A stretch of 34,170 bases of DNA from Micropruina sp. (GCA_018055925.1 JAGPGQ010000010.1:1-34170), one strand, 5' to 3'; positions 22,029 through 31,131 are shown, counted from the first letter of the stretch. Notes: generated from the letters alone by a model not told the origin. Numbers and translations: made by a program.

Positions 22029-23441
22029 GTGGGTGTGTGCGATATCCCCCTCGTCTCGACCGTCTGCGACACCGCCGGTGAGGCCGCTGCCAGTCTGGTG
22101 TCGGCGCCGTTCGACTGGCTCGCCGGTGCGATGGGCGCCGCCGCCGGGTGGCTGTTCGAGGCCGTCTGGGCGGTGTTCGACACCACCACGCTCGTGGACG
22201 TCACCAGCCCGGAGTACGTGAGCGTCTACAACATCCTGTTCGGCATCGCGGTGTTCGTGATGCTGATCTTCTTCTGCCTCCAGCTCATCACCGGCCTCAT
22301 CCGACGCGACCCCACCGCCTTGTCCCGTGCCGCACTCGGGCTCGCCAAGAGCGTGCTCGGCAGCTTCGTCGTCATCACCCTGACCGCATTGCTGCTGGAG
22401 ATCGTCGACCAGCTCTGCATCGGGATCATCCAGGCCGCCGGGGAGACCACCGAGAGCATGGGCGACAAGATCGCCCTGCTCGCCGCCGGCCTGGTCGGCA
22501 TCAACATCGCCGCCCCCGGCGTGGGCGCGATCATCACCATCTTCCTCGCCGGCCTCGCGATCGCCGCCGCCGCCATCGTCTGGCTCTCCCTGCTGGTCAG
22601 GAAGGCGCTGCTGCTGGTGGCCATCGTGTTCGCACCCCTCGCCTTCTCCGGGGCGTCGTGGGATGCCAGTCGGGGATGGATCAGCAAGTGGGCGATGTTC
22701 GTCATCGCACTGATCTGCTCCAAGCTCGTCCTGGTCGTGATGTTCCTCGTCGCCATCACCCAAGTCAGCGCACCCATCGACGGCGACCTGGCCTCGGTGG
22801 CCGATCCGATCGCCGGGATCGTGCTGATGGCGATGGCCGCGTTCGCCCCGTATCTGACCTACAAGTTCATCGCGTTCGTCGGGTTCGACATGTACCACGC
22901 CATCGGCTCCGAACAGGACGCAAAGAACGCCCTCAACAGTCCCGTCCCGGTCCCCTCCAAGCCCGGCGGCAACGGCGGCGGTGAGCCGAAGAAGGTCCTC
23001 GACGACAACGACGGTGGCGGTGGTGGCGGTGGGAAGAAGCCGCCGGAGCCGAAGAACCCCACACCAGCCTCTTCCAGCGGCACCGCTGGCGCGGGCAGCA
23101 AGGCGGCCGCCAGCAGCTCCGCAGGAGCAGGTGCGGGCGGTGGGGCTGGCGCGGGTGCGGCGGCTGGTCCGGCCGCAGCCGCTGTCGTGGCGGCGAAGGT
23201 CGCCAAGGACGCCGCCACCGCCGGACCCAAGGCGGGCGAGGCCATCGGCAACCAAGCCGACTCCACCGCCGACTCCGCGGGCCAGACGGGCACCACCCCG
23301 CCGCCCGCGCAGGCGCCCCCGCCGTCGACCCCGGCACCCAAGACGCCCGGCGCGGGACCCACGGCGGGGCCGTCCCAGCCGGAGGCACGTCCGCCGAAGC
23401 AGCCCCCGCCGCCGGCGCCGAAGCCGACCGGGAAGGAGTGA
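22029..23441 (+). CDS. TrbL/VirB6-like conjugation membrane protein
   Basis: 470 residues from GTG 22029 with AAGGAG upstream. About six membrane segments lie between residues 30 and 290 (for example ILFGIAVFVMLIFFCLQLITGLI; VLGSFVVITLTALLLEIV; GAIITIFLAGLAIAAAAIVWLSLLVRKALLLVAIVFAPLAFSG), the VirB6/TrbL pattern, including the RKALLLVAIVFAPLA block common in actinobacterial members. The last 170 residues form a Gly/Ala/Pro-rich, presumably cytoplasmic tail. It is the channel component of the type IV secretion machine. Confidence 0.9.
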   Translation: MGVCDIPLVSTVCDTAGEAAASLVSAPFDWLAGAMGAAAGWLFEAVWAVFDTTTLVDVTSPEYVSVYNILFGIAVFVMLIFFCLQLITGLIRRDPTALSRAALGLAKSVLGSFVVITLTALLLEIVDQLCIGIIQAAGETTESMGDKIALLAAGLVGINIAAPGVGAIITIFLAGLAIAAAAIVWLSLLVRKALLLVAIVFAPLAFSGASWDASRGWISKWAMFVIALICSKLVLVVMFLVAITQVSAPIDGDLASVADPIAGIVLMAMAAFAPYLTYKFIAFVGFDMYHAIGSEQDAKNALNSPVPVPSKPGGNGGGEPKKVLDDNDGGGGGGGKKPPEPKNPTPASSSGTAGAGSKAAASSSAGAGAGGGAGAGAAAGPAAAAVVAAKVAKDAATAGPKAGEAIGNQADSTADSAGQTGTTPPPAQAPPPSTPAPKTPGAGPTAGPSQPEARPPKQPPPPAPKPTGKE

Positions 23442-23447
23442 GCCGCC

Positions 23448-24920
23448 ATGTCCGCGAAGCAGACCGAGCCCGCTGGGTCGTCGGGTGAGCTGGTGCCGGT
23501 GAAGTTCTCCCGCCTCACCCGCCGCGGCGTGTTGTTGGGACTGTCGTTGGCGCAGCTCATCACCCTCGCCACCGGCGTCCTCTCGGTCGTCGGTGCCCTC
23601 TACGCCGGGGGTGGCATCCTGCTCGCCTACACCGCCCCCATCTGGGTCATCGCCGCCGCCCTGACCTGGATACCGGTCGCCGGACGGCCGGCGGTGGAAT
23701 GGCTGCCGGTCGCGTGCTGGTGGCTCTGGCGCACCACCGGCGGCCAACTCCTCTACCGCCGCCACGTCGTCAAGCCCCGACCAGTGGGAACACTCGCGTT
23801 GCCCGGCGACATGGCGCGACTCCGCGAGTACACCGACCCCGAAACGAACGCGGGGATGATCCACGACCCCACCGCCGCCACGCTGACGGTGGTCTGCGAG
23901 GTCACGCATCCGGCGTTCGTGCTCCTCGATCCGGGCGAGCAGGAACGGCGCGTCACCTCCTGGGGCCGTGTCCTGGCGACCGTGTGCCGCTCCGGCCGCA
24001 TCGCCACCCTGCAAGTCCTGGAACGCACCCTGCCGGACTCCGGTACCGGCCTCGCGGAATGGTGGGAAGCGCACGGCACCGCCGACGACACCTGGGCCGC
24101 ACAGACGTACGCCGAGCTGATCGACCGCGCAGGTCCCGCAGGCGAGAGGCACGCGACGACGCTGTCGCTGGCGTTGGACATGAACACGGCCGCGCGGCAG
24201 ATCAGGACCGCCGGCGGCGGCCTGCGCGGCGCGGCCGCGGTCCTGCGCCAAGAGATGAACACCCTCGTCGCGGCGCTGCGCTCGGCCGACCTGGCACCCT
24301 CGGGATGGCTCACCCCAGGACAGATCGCAGTGATCCTCCGCTCGGCCTATGACCCGGCGATCGCCGCCACCCTCGAACGCCACGGACAGCTCGGCCAGTC
24401 CCTCGCCACCGCCGGGCCGGTCGCGGTCAACGAGTCCTGGTCGCGGCTGCGCACCGACTCGGCGCACCACGCGGTGCTGTGGGTCTCGGAGTGGCCCCGC
24501 TCGCTGGTCTATCCCGGCTTCCTGTCCCCGGTGCTGCTCTCGACCGGGATTCAGCGGAGCTTCTCGTTGCTGTGCACGCCGCTGCGCTCCGATGCCGCGG
24601 CCCGCGACATCCGGAAGAAGAAGGTCGAGCACATCTCCGACCAGGCTCAACGGGCGAAGATCGGGCAGATCGAGGACGCGGCGCAGACCGCGGAGTACCA
24701 CGACGTGCTCCAACAGGAAGCCGACCTCACCGCCGGCCACGGCATCCTCCGCTACACCGGCCTCATCGCCGTCTCCGCACCCACCGTCGAGGAGCTGGAC
24801 GCCGGGGTGGCGGCGATCGAGCAGGCCGCGATCCAAGCCTCCTGCGAGACCCGCCTCCTGGTCGGGCAGCAGGCCGCCGCGTTCACCGCCGCCGCCCTTC
24901 CACTCTGCCGCCGCGTATGA
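23448..24920 (+). CDS. SCO6880 family conjugation protein
   Basis: 490 residues. Two close membrane segments at the start (LAQLITLATGVLSVVGALYAGGGILLAYTAPIWVIAAALTW, about residues 33-72) are followed by a large soluble part (LYRRHVVKPRPVGTLALPGDMARLREY ... SLLCTPLRSDAAARDIRKKKVEHISDQ) and the usual ending AAALPLCRRV. This type corresponds to PrgI-like and VirB4 N-terminal portions; the ATPase half is encoded separately at 26722-28209. Such splitting is normal in these elements. An antisense cargo gene and one further gene have come between the two halves here. Confidence 0.88.
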   Translation: MSAKQTEPAGSSGELVPVKFSRLTRRGVLLGLSLAQLITLATGVLSVVGALYAGGGILLAYTAPIWVIAAALTWIPVAGRPAVEWLPVACWWLWRTTGGQLLYRRHVVKPRPVGTLALPGDMARLREYTDPETNAGMIHDPTAATLTVVCEVTHPAFVLLDPGEQERRVTSWGRVLATVCRSGRIATLQVLERTLPDSGTGLAEWWEAHGTADDTWAAQTYAELIDRAGPAGERHATTLSLALDMNTAARQIRTAGGGLRGAAAVLRQEMNTLVAALRSADLAPSGWLTPGQIAVILRSAYDPAIAATLERHGQLGQSLATAGPVAVNESWSRLRTDSAHHAVLWVSEWPRSLVYPGFLSPVLLSTGIQRSFSLLCTPLRSDAAARDIRKKKVEHISDQAQRAKIGQIEDAAQTAEYHDVLQQEADLTAGHGILRYTGLIAVSAPTVEELDAGVAAIEQAAIQASCETRLLVGQQAAAFTAAALPLCRRV

Positions 24921-24932
24921 GCACGCCCGCAG

Positions 24933-25397
24933 TCAGGTCCGCTGGTCTGGGAGGGTGCCGTAGCTGTTGGCGTAGGTCTTGCCGGGCTTGGGGTGGGTGA
25001 ACTTCAGTCCCGACCAGACCTCGTCGATACGCAGGCAGGTGCTCTCGACCATGTTCAGTTCGTAACCGATCGCGATCACCGACTTGATGGTCAGGTCGGT
25101 GCCGAGCTTGCCGCCCTTGGGCCACGAAACCCACAGCATCCCGCCCGGACGGAGTCGGTCACGCAGCTCGCCGAACTGCTCACGCAGCCGGTCCTGGGTA
25201 ACGACGAACAGATGCAGGTAGTCCAACTCGCCCGTCAACGTCTCAGGAACGTCGAGGTCAGGAAGGCCCATCGCCGTGACAGCCGTCGCCGGCGCGTCGC
25301 GCAGATACGCACGCAGGCCGGGCTTGACGCCCATCTTCTGCGCGACAGTCCGCGTCTGCTGAATGCTCGTCATGTCATCGACCGTAGACGCCACCAC
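24933..25397 (-). CDS. DUF3052-like protein, antisense cargo gene
   Basis: 154 residues from GTG 25397, which has AGGAGG five bases before it (an ATG at 25373 has none). Features: MGVKPGLRAYLRDAPATAVTAM, LTGELDYLHLFVVTQDRLREQFGELRDRLRPGGMLWVSWPKGGKLGTDLT and the late WSGLKFTHPKPG. They fit DUF3052-like proteins, a methyltransferase-like fold without an evident cofactor site. It is the only minus-strand gene among the transfer genes, and its stop lies 12 bp from the upstream gene stop. It is probably a late insertion with its own promoter. Function unknown; bacteriophage- or plasmid-defence cargo is possible but not shown. Confidence 0.82.
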   Translation of the reverse strand: MVASTVDDMTSIQQTRTVAQKMGVKPGLRAYLRDAPATAVTAMGLPDLDVPETLTGELDYLHLFVVTQDRLREQFGELRDRLRPGGMLWVSWPKGGKLGTDLTIKSVIAIGYELNMVESTCLRIDEVWSGLKFTHPKPGKTYANSYGTLPDQRT

Positions 25398-25446
25398 GGA
25401 CACCTCCTGTCCGCTATCAGTGGCTTCCGTCGATAAGGGACACCCC

Positions 25447-25456
25447 GCGCACCTGA
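25447..25456 (+). promoter_or_regulatory. GCGCACCTGA motif, partial copy 3
   Basis: Shares GCGCACCTGA with copy 2 at 21593 but lacks the GTGGG part. It lies 37 bp before the gene at 25493. This is the weakest of the four. Confidence 0.25.
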
Positions 25457-25492
25457 GAGCACACGCCCTCAATCAGTCTGGGAGACCCCATC

Positions 25493-26725
25493 ATGCCGAC
25501 GTTCCGCGACCCGCTCACCGATGCCGCCGAGGCGTCCGAAGCGATGCGGGGTCTCGCCCACGCCTCCCGTGTGTTCGATGACCCGGCCGACACCTACACC
25601 GTGTTCGGTGACCTCACCGCGACCATGCGATCGCTGCGGCAGGTGCTAGACCAGCTCGCCAATACTCACCTCGCCCACCGGGACCGGGCACAGCACGATG
25701 ACGGCGACCACCTCGCCGGGGACCGCTCCGCGCTCGCTGCCGCCGACGAGCTGCACCGAGCCGGGACCCTGCTCGACCAGGCCCACGACCACCTCAACAC
25801 CGCGTTCTCCCACTCCGGGCGAATCGCGTGGCACCCCGAGCCAGTCGTGGATCGAGACGCTGCCCGTGAACGACTGGCCGCGCGCCTCGATGGCGACCCC
25901 GCGACCACGACCGTGCAGGCCGGGACACTCACGTTGACGGTGTGGCCCGATACGCCGGCGGGTGAGCATCAGCGCTATGCCTACCGGATCATCGACACCA
26001 CTACGGGGCGGGAGCTGGAGGGTCGGGACCTGTTCACCGGCGCCGGCCAGCCCGTCGACCCCGACCATGCGATCCGCGACCTCGCCACGTTCCTTGGCGC
26101 CGCCGGCGAGGCCCGCCAGTACGCCCTCGACCATCCCGACAGCACGCCCGAGCACACAGGGTTGTTCCCGGAATGGGTGGCCGAGGCAGCCCGCACCAAC
26201 GCCGACGCGCTCACCGAGCTGACCGAGCCCGCCGAGCCGGCCCCGGCAAGCGAAGCGTCCGGGACGGGCCGGCAGTGGATCAGCGTGGTGTTCCTCCAAG
26301 GCGAGGAAGCCGACCAGGTACTCGACGTGATCGACCGGGACGGCACCGCCGCGGCGCTCGAACACCTCGCTGGCTATGACTACGGGGACGAGACCACCCA
26401 GGCCGCACTGGAGAACGGCTACGTCTACGACAAGCCCCCGACCGGGCCGCTGGACCGGGTGATCACTGGCGAGGACGGCTACACCCTCACCTACAACCCG
26501 TTCGCCGGCCACGTCAGCCTTCTCCGCGAACACCACACCCCGCCCGCCGACGTCCTCGAAGACTCTGGTGTGGTGCCGGCGCGGGAGGCAATCGCCGGGA
26601 TCGGCGCCCCCGAGCCGGAAGCGAGACAGGCGGCGTCCGTGCCGTCGCGGAGGGCGCCCGATCCGTCGTGGTTCGAGCATCCCGGTGTGGCTGCGGTGAA
26701 GCAGTCCCGAGGACTCTCGCTGTGA
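25493..26725 (+). CDS. Hypothetical conjugation-region protein
   Basis: 410 residues; no family recognised. The first 120 residues are helical (SEAMRGLAHASRVFDDPADTYTVFGDLTATMRSLRQVLDQLANTHLAH) and recall proteins always found next to VirB4 in actinobacterial elements. The middle (TVQAGTLTLTVWPDTPAGEHQRYAYRIIDTTTGRELEGRDLF) looks like a beta-rich domain, and WISVVFLQGEEADQVLDVIDRDG ... GYDYGDETTQAALENG a third. No membrane segment. Its stop overlaps the VirB4 start (GTGA), so it is made together with the ATPase. Confidence 0.78.
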   Translation: MPTFRDPLTDAAEASEAMRGLAHASRVFDDPADTYTVFGDLTATMRSLRQVLDQLANTHLAHRDRAQHDDGDHLAGDRSALAAADELHRAGTLLDQAHDHLNTAFSHSGRIAWHPEPVVDRDAARERLAARLDGDPATTTVQAGTLTLTVWPDTPAGEHQRYAYRIIDTTTGRELEGRDLFTGAGQPVDPDHAIRDLATFLGAAGEARQYALDHPDSTPEHTGLFPEWVAEAARTNADALTELTEPAEPAPASEASGTGRQWISVVFLQGEEADQVLDVIDRDGTAAALEHLAGYDYGDETTQAALENGYVYDKPPTGPLDRVITGEDGYTLTYNPFAGHVSLLREHHTPPADVLEDSGVVPAREAIAGIGAPEPEARQAASVPSRRAPDPSWFEHPGVAAVKQSRGLSL

Positions 26726-28209
26726 GCGCGAGTGAGCCCGAGCGGCTGCACACCTCGGTCTTGGTCGCTCCTGCCGCCGAGCGACGCCGGCTGCGCAAGC
26801 AACGCCGCCAGGCCGCCGCCCGCCTCCAGGCCGAGCAACGTCGGGCCGAGAAGCAGGCGGCGCGGGCGAAGGCCGAAGCTGAGAAGGCCGAGCGCCGGGC
26901 GACGACCTACCTGCCTGCCGTCGGCGAACCCGGACCCGCTGCGCTGAGGTCGCCGGGCCGGTTCCGGCTGCCCCGCCATCAGGACACGTCCGCGACGTTG
27001 GCGGGGGCGTATCCGTTCGTCGCCGAAGGCGGCCTCGGCTCCGATGGCGTGTTCGTCGGGCAAGACCTCTACTCCGGCGGGTCATTCGTGTACGACCCCT
27101 GGGTGTTGTATGCCCGCGGCATCATCACCGCGCCCAACATCGTCCTGGCCGGGATCGTCGGCTCCGGCAAGTCATCCCTCGCCAAGAGCCTCTACACCCG
27201 GTCCCTGCCGTTCGGCCGCCGCGTCTACGTGCCTGGCGACCCCAAGGGCGAGCACACCGCGGTCGCCGAAGCGGTCGGCGGCAGGGCGATCGTCCTCGGT
27301 CACGGGCTGCACACGAGACTGAACCCGCTCGATGAAGGCCACCGGCCCTCCGGCCTGTCGGATGAGCAGTGGGCCTCCACGGTCGCCTCCCGGCGTCGCG
27401 ATCTGATCGGCGCCCTCGCCGAAACCGTGCTGGCGCGCGGGCTGACGCCGCTGGAGCACACCGCCATCGACCTCGCCTTGACCGCGACGGTGCGGGAGAA
27501 CACGGTGCCGATCCTGCCGATGGTCGTGGACCGCATCCTGTCCCCATCCCAAGACAACGATGGGCGCCTCGGGGAGGATGGCCGGCTCGTCGGGCATGCC
27601 CTGCGTCGCCTGGTTGCCGGGGACCTCGGCGGGCTCTTCGACGGCCCCTCCACTGTGGCGTTCGATCCGTCGCTGCCGATGATCAGCCTCGACCTGTCGC
27701 GGGTGACGGAGAACTCCACCCTCATCTCGGTGCTGATGACGTGCTCCAGCGCATGGATGGAGTCCGCGCTCCTGGACCCGGCCGGCGGGCAACGGTGGGT
27801 GATCTACGACGAGGCCTGGCGGCTCATGTCCCACCCCGCGCTGCTGCGGCGGATGGACGCGCACTGGCGGCTGGCGCGCCATTACGGGATCGCGAACATG
27901 CTGATCTTCCACAAGCTCACCGACCTCGACAACGTCGGCGACCAAGGTTCCGCGATGCGGTCCCTCGCCAACTCCTTGTTGGCGAACGCCGAGACCCGGA
28001 TCGTCTACCGGCAGGAGTCCGACCAGCTCGGCCCGACCGCCGCCGCGCTCGGGCTGACCGGGACCGAGCAGAAGCTCCTCCCCACCCTCGGCGTCGGACA
28101 GGGGCTGTGGAAGATCAAGTCCAGAAGCTTCATCTCGCAGCACCAGCTCCATCCCGTCGAGCTGGAACTGTTCCGGACCGATGCCCGCTACCTGGGCGGT
28201 CAGTCATGA
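26722..28209 (+). CDS. VirB4-like conjugation ATPase
   Basis: 495 residues from GTG 26722, which overlaps the previous stop. A highly charged coiled coil (residues 20-62, rich in Arg, Ala, Glu) precedes the ATPase. Walker A is GIVGSGKSSLAKS (about 144-156), Walker B is WVIYDEAWRLM (about 357-367), and DPKGEHTAVAEAVGG, RHYGIANMLIFHKLTDL and ETRIVYRQE are typical of the TraC/VirB4 group. It is the C-terminal half of a split VirB4; the SCO6880-type protein is its likely partner. It would energise assembly of the transfer channel. Confidence 0.92.
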   Translation: MSASEPERLHTSVLVAPAAERRRLRKQRRQAAARLQAEQRRAEKQAARAKAEAEKAERRATTYLPAVGEPGPAALRSPGRFRLPRHQDTSATLAGAYPFVAEGGLGSDGVFVGQDLYSGGSFVYDPWVLYARGIITAPNIVLAGIVGSGKSSLAKSLYTRSLPFGRRVYVPGDPKGEHTAVAEAVGGRAIVLGHGLHTRLNPLDEGHRPSGLSDEQWASTVASRRRDLIGALAETVLARGLTPLEHTAIDLALTATVRENTVPILPMVVDRILSPSQDNDGRLGEDGRLVGHALRRLVAGDLGGLFDGPSTVAFDPSLPMISLDLSRVTENSTLISVLMTCSSAWMESALLDPAGGQRWVIYDEAWRLMSHPALLRRMDAHWRLARHYGIANMLIFHKLTDLDNVGDQGSAMRSLANSLLANAETRIVYRQESDQLGPTAAALGLTGTEQKLLPTLGVGQGLWKIKSRSFISQHQLHPVELELFRTDARYLGGQS

Positions 28210-28790
28210 AGGGCCGCAACCCGCTGCACCACACCCCGTCCCAGCAGCCCGACGAGACACCGGTGGCGCTGCCACACGTCGTCATCACTGTCACTGAGAA
28301 CGGCGCCCTGAACGTCACCGTCGACGGCACGCCGTTCCCGTCACCTTCCGCGGGTTCGGAGTGGACACGGGGCACCTTCGGGCCGCTGCTGGACGCGGTA
28401 ACCCACGATCGCACCGTAGCGGTGCGGATCGAGGTCCGCGAGGTCGACGGGACCGTGTTCACCGACCTCATCCGCGCCCGCAAACCCACCCCACCACCAC
28501 CCGACGACGAACCGGCCGGGCCGGGGACGCAGCGTTCACGCCGCGCCAAGCACACCACGCAGCACGAGCCTCCGGTGCTGATTGAGGTCACCGGGGACGG
28601 GTTCGTGCCCGGTGAGGACATCGCCGTCGCCGTGATCGTCGCCCACACCGACGCCACCGGCACCGGGGCCGCCCGAGCCCTGCTCGACCAGCAACAGCTC
28701 GACGCCGCGCTGCCTGAGGGCGACGACGCGGGCGAGGCGGTGCTCTACGGGCGTATCTCCGGCACGATCGTGGTCAGGCGGGTGCCGTGA
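28206..28790 (+). CDS. Hypothetical protein between VirB4 and VirD4
   Basis: 194 residues, overlapping both neighbours (ATGA and GTGA). The two beta-rich stretches (LPHVVITVTENGALNVTVDGTPFPSP and PPVLIEVTGDGFVPGEDIAVAVIVAHTDATGTG) are joined by a Pro/Arg-rich linker. No membrane helix and no known motif. Strict coupling to the two ATPases suggests a transfer accessory protein. Confidence 0.78.
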   Translation: MKGRNPLHHTPSQQPDETPVALPHVVITVTENGALNVTVDGTPFPSPSAGSEWTRGTFGPLLDAVTHDRTVAVRIEVREVDGTVFTDLIRARKPTPPPPDDEPAGPGTQRSRRAKHTTQHEPPVLIEVTGDGFVPGEDIAVAVIVAHTDATGTGAARALLDQQQLDAALPEGDDAGEAVLYGRISGTIVVRRVP

Positions 28791-30574
28791 GCAGCCCGCA
28801 GGGCCGGCAGGCCGGGTCGTTCGGGGACGAGCTGACCAACGCCGCCCTGATCGGGCTGGTCGGCATGTTCGGCGTCGCGCTCATCCTGCGCGCATCAGGC
28901 AGCGTGGCCGCGTTCCTCACCGGCACCAACCAGCCCGCCGCGGGACCGGCGTCGGGGCTCGGGGTGCTGTTCAACCCCGCCGACCCCGCCGCCGCGCTCG
29001 ACGCCGCAGGGTTGAACCCGGTCGTCTACTGGATCGTCACCGGCCTCCTGCTCGCGGGCCTGTGCGTCGGTGGCGGGTGGGTGTGGGTGTGGCTGCGCCG
29101 TCACACCCGCAAGACCGAGACCGACCCCCGCCGCCTGGCCGGCACCGCCACCGGCCACGAAGTCAGTCAAACCGCCTCCGGCAAGGCACTGCTGCGCCGC
29201 GCCGGCACACTGCGCCCCTCCGTGGAGCAACCCTCACCAGGCGATGTCGGGTACCTGCTCGGCACCAGCCACGGCAAACAGGTGTGGGCATCGGTGGAGG
29301 ACTCGATCCTGCTGCTCGGCCCACCCCGGTCAGGCAAGGGCCTGCACGTGGTCATCAATGCCATCTTGGATGCGCCGGGAGCGGTCGTGACCACGTCAAC
29401 GCGGCCGGACAACCTCACCGCCACCCTGAAAGCCCGAGCGCGGGACGGGCGGCCGGTGGGAGTGTTCGACCCCCAGCACCTCGCCGAAGGCGTCCCCGCC
29501 GGCCTGCGGTGGTCCCCGGTGCGGGGGTGTGAGGACCCGTTGACGGCGATGATCCGCGCCACCGGCCTCGCCGCCTCCACCGGCCTGTCTTACGGCGGTG
29601 TCGAGTCGGGCGGGTTCTGGGAAGGCAAGACCCGCACCGCTCTCCAAGCCCTGCTGCACGCCGCCGCTCTGGACGGCCGGCCGCCGGCCGAGCTGTTCCG
29701 GTGGACCCTGGACCCCTCCATCGCGGCCGAAGCCGTCGCCGTCCTCACGAACCACCCCGGCGCAGCCACCGGATGGGCCGACTCCCTCGGCGCGATGATC
29801 GACTCCGACCCCAAGACGCGCGACTCCATCTGGCAAGGCGTCTCCCTCGCCCTCTCAGCATTGGCCGACCCGCGCGTCCTCGACGCGGTGACTGCTCGCG
29901 AGGGCGAGGACTTCGACCCCGAAGCCTTCCTCCAACAGCGCGGGACCCTGTTTCTCTTGGCGACGGGTGCGGGTGCCGGGGCGTCCGCGTCCCTCGTGGC
30001 CGCGTTCGTGGAAGACCTCGTGGAAGCCGCCCGCCGCCTCGCCGCCCGCTCACCGGGTGCCCGGCTCGACCCGCCCCTGCTGCTCGCCCTGGACGAGATC
30101 GCCAACCTCTCACCGTTGCCGTCGCTGCCGACGCTGATGGCCGAGGGCGGCGGCACCGGCATCACCTGCCTCCCCGTCTTGCAGTCCCTCGCACAAGCGC
30201 GGGAGAAGTGGGGCGACAACGCCGCCGGCGCGATCTGGGATGCCTCCATCGTCAAGATCATCCTCGGCGGCGCCTCCAACTCCCGCGACCTCCAAGACCT
30301 CTCCTCGCTGATCGGCGAACGGGACGAGTACACCGATTCGGTGACCCTCGGCGACCACGGCACCAGATCGAACCAACGCTCCATCAGAAGGGTGCCGATC
30401 CTCCCGCCCGACCGCATCCGCACCCTGCCCTTTGGCACCGGCGTCACCCTGCTGCGGTCCGCCCCGCCGATCGTGACCGGCCTGCGGCCCTGGCCGACAC
30501 GCCCCAACTCCGCCCAGCTCGGCACGGACGGCGCGGCCATCGAGGCGCTGCTGCGTCGCCCCGCCGACACCTGA
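28787..30574 (+). CDS. VirD4/TraG-type coupling ATPase
   Basis: 595 residues from GTG 28787. Two membrane segments (about 20-45 and 82-107) anchor it. Walker A is GPPRSGKGLHVVIN (about 178-191), followed by APGAVVTTSTRPDNL as in TraG/VirD4 proteins; Walker B is LLLALDEIANLSPLPSLP (about 428-445), and GGTGITCLPVLQSLAQAREKWG and KIILGGASNSRDLQDLSSLIGE are further family blocks. It would bring the relaxase-DNA complex to the channel, although no relaxase is encoded in the window. Confidence 0.95.
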   Translation: MSSPQGRQAGSFGDELTNAALIGLVGMFGVALILRASGSVAAFLTGTNQPAAGPASGLGVLFNPADPAAALDAAGLNPVVYWIVTGLLLAGLCVGGGWVWVWLRRHTRKTETDPRRLAGTATGHEVSQTASGKALLRRAGTLRPSVEQPSPGDVGYLLGTSHGKQVWASVEDSILLLGPPRSGKGLHVVINAILDAPGAVVTTSTRPDNLTATLKARARDGRPVGVFDPQHLAEGVPAGLRWSPVRGCEDPLTAMIRATGLAASTGLSYGGVESGGFWEGKTRTALQALLHAAALDGRPPAELFRWTLDPSIAAEAVAVLTNHPGAATGWADSLGAMIDSDPKTRDSIWQGVSLALSALADPRVLDAVTAREGEDFDPEAFLQQRGTLFLLATGAGAGASASLVAAFVEDLVEAARRLAARSPGARLDPPLLLALDEIANLSPLPSLPTLMAEGGGTGITCLPVLQSLAQAREKWGDNAAGAIWDASIVKIILGGASNSRDLQDLSSLIGERDEYTDSVTLGDHGTRSNQRSIRRVPILPPDRIRTLPFGTGVTLLRSAPPIVTGLRPWPTRPNSAQLGTDGAAIEALLRRPADT

Positions 30575-30598
30575 CCTCCCTTGTCATCTGTGGGGCGC

Positions 30599-30611
30599 GT
30601 GGGTGCACCTG
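30599..30611 (+). promoter_or_regulatory. GTGGG-GCACCTG motif, copy 4
   Basis: GTGGGTGCACCTG lies 55 bp before ssb and directly in front of the inverted repeat at 30612-30654. It contains the small palindrome GGTGCACC. Confidence 0.35.
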
Positions 30612-30654
30612 CCTGACACGAGCGGTTCCTAACGGGGGTCGCGTGAGTGTCAGG
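30612..30654 (+). promoter_or_regulatory. Inverted repeat overlapping the ssb ribosome site
   Basis: CCTGACAC (30612-30619) and GTGTCAGG (30647-30654) are perfect arms, 27 bp apart. The right arm runs into the Shine-Dalgarno sequence AGGAGGAG, so an RNA hairpin would partly hide it, and a DNA-binding dimer could also use it. Confidence 0.45.
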
Positions 30655-30665
30655 AGGAGAGTCCG

Positions 30666-31112
30666 ATGGCTATCCAGACTCAGCAGTCGTTCTCGGGGTT
30701 TGTCGCGTCCGACCCGCAGCTCAGTCGCACGGAGAACGGTGATGCCCGGCTGTATATGAAGGTCGGCAAGGAGCACTACCGGCAAGAGCAGGACGGGTCG
30801 TTCACGCAGTTGGAGACCACCTTCCACAACCTGGTCGCGTTCAAGGCCGCCGCTGAGCAGGGCCACGAACGACTGGCCAAGGGCGACAAGGTCATTGCCG
30901 ACGGCTATGTCCGCGAGTACAGCTATCAGCGCGACGGGCAGAACGTCGAAGGTGAGGAGTTCGTCGCCCGCCGCCTCGGCCACGACATGGCCCGCACCCG
31001 TTACGACGTCGACCGCACACCCCGCCGCAGCCCGCCCGAGCGCGACGCGACCGCGTTCACCGCACCTGAGCACCGCCCGGCCACCGCATCGCCCGCGGCC
31101 GTGAGCCTGTGA
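30666..31112 (+). CDS. ssb: Single-stranded DNA-binding protein
   Basis: 148 residues. OB-fold pattern: FSGFVASDPQLSRTENGDARLYMKVGKEH, then TTFHNLVAFKAAAEQGHERLAKGDKVIADGYVREYSYQRDGQNVEGEEFVARRLGHD, as in element-borne SSB proteins. The tail is Arg/Pro-rich and ends AAVSL, without the acidic DDIPF-like tip of chromosomal SSB, so it may not recruit the same partners. It probably coats the transferred strand. AGGAGGAG ribosome site. Confidence 0.88.
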   Translation: MAIQTQQSFSGFVASDPQLSRTENGDARLYMKVGKEHYRQEQDGSFTQLETTFHNLVAFKAAAEQGHERLAKGDKVIADGYVREYSYQRDGQNVEGEEFVARRLGHDMARTRYDVDRTPRRSPPERDATAFTAPEHRPATASPAAVSL

Positions 31113-31131
31113 CCGGAAGGGGCTGACGACG

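Noticed and set aside
22933-23441. Gly/Ala/Pro-rich repeats of the trbL tail as a DNA repeat array or CRISPR
   Set aside because: No regular repeat unit or spacers; ordinary low-complexity protein tail. No CRISPR array is visible in the window.
21996-24836. A 946-residue minus-strand frame opposite trbL and the SCO6880-type gene
   Set aside because: Very high Gly/Arg/Asp content and no domains; it is the antisense shadow of GC-rich genes on the plus strand.
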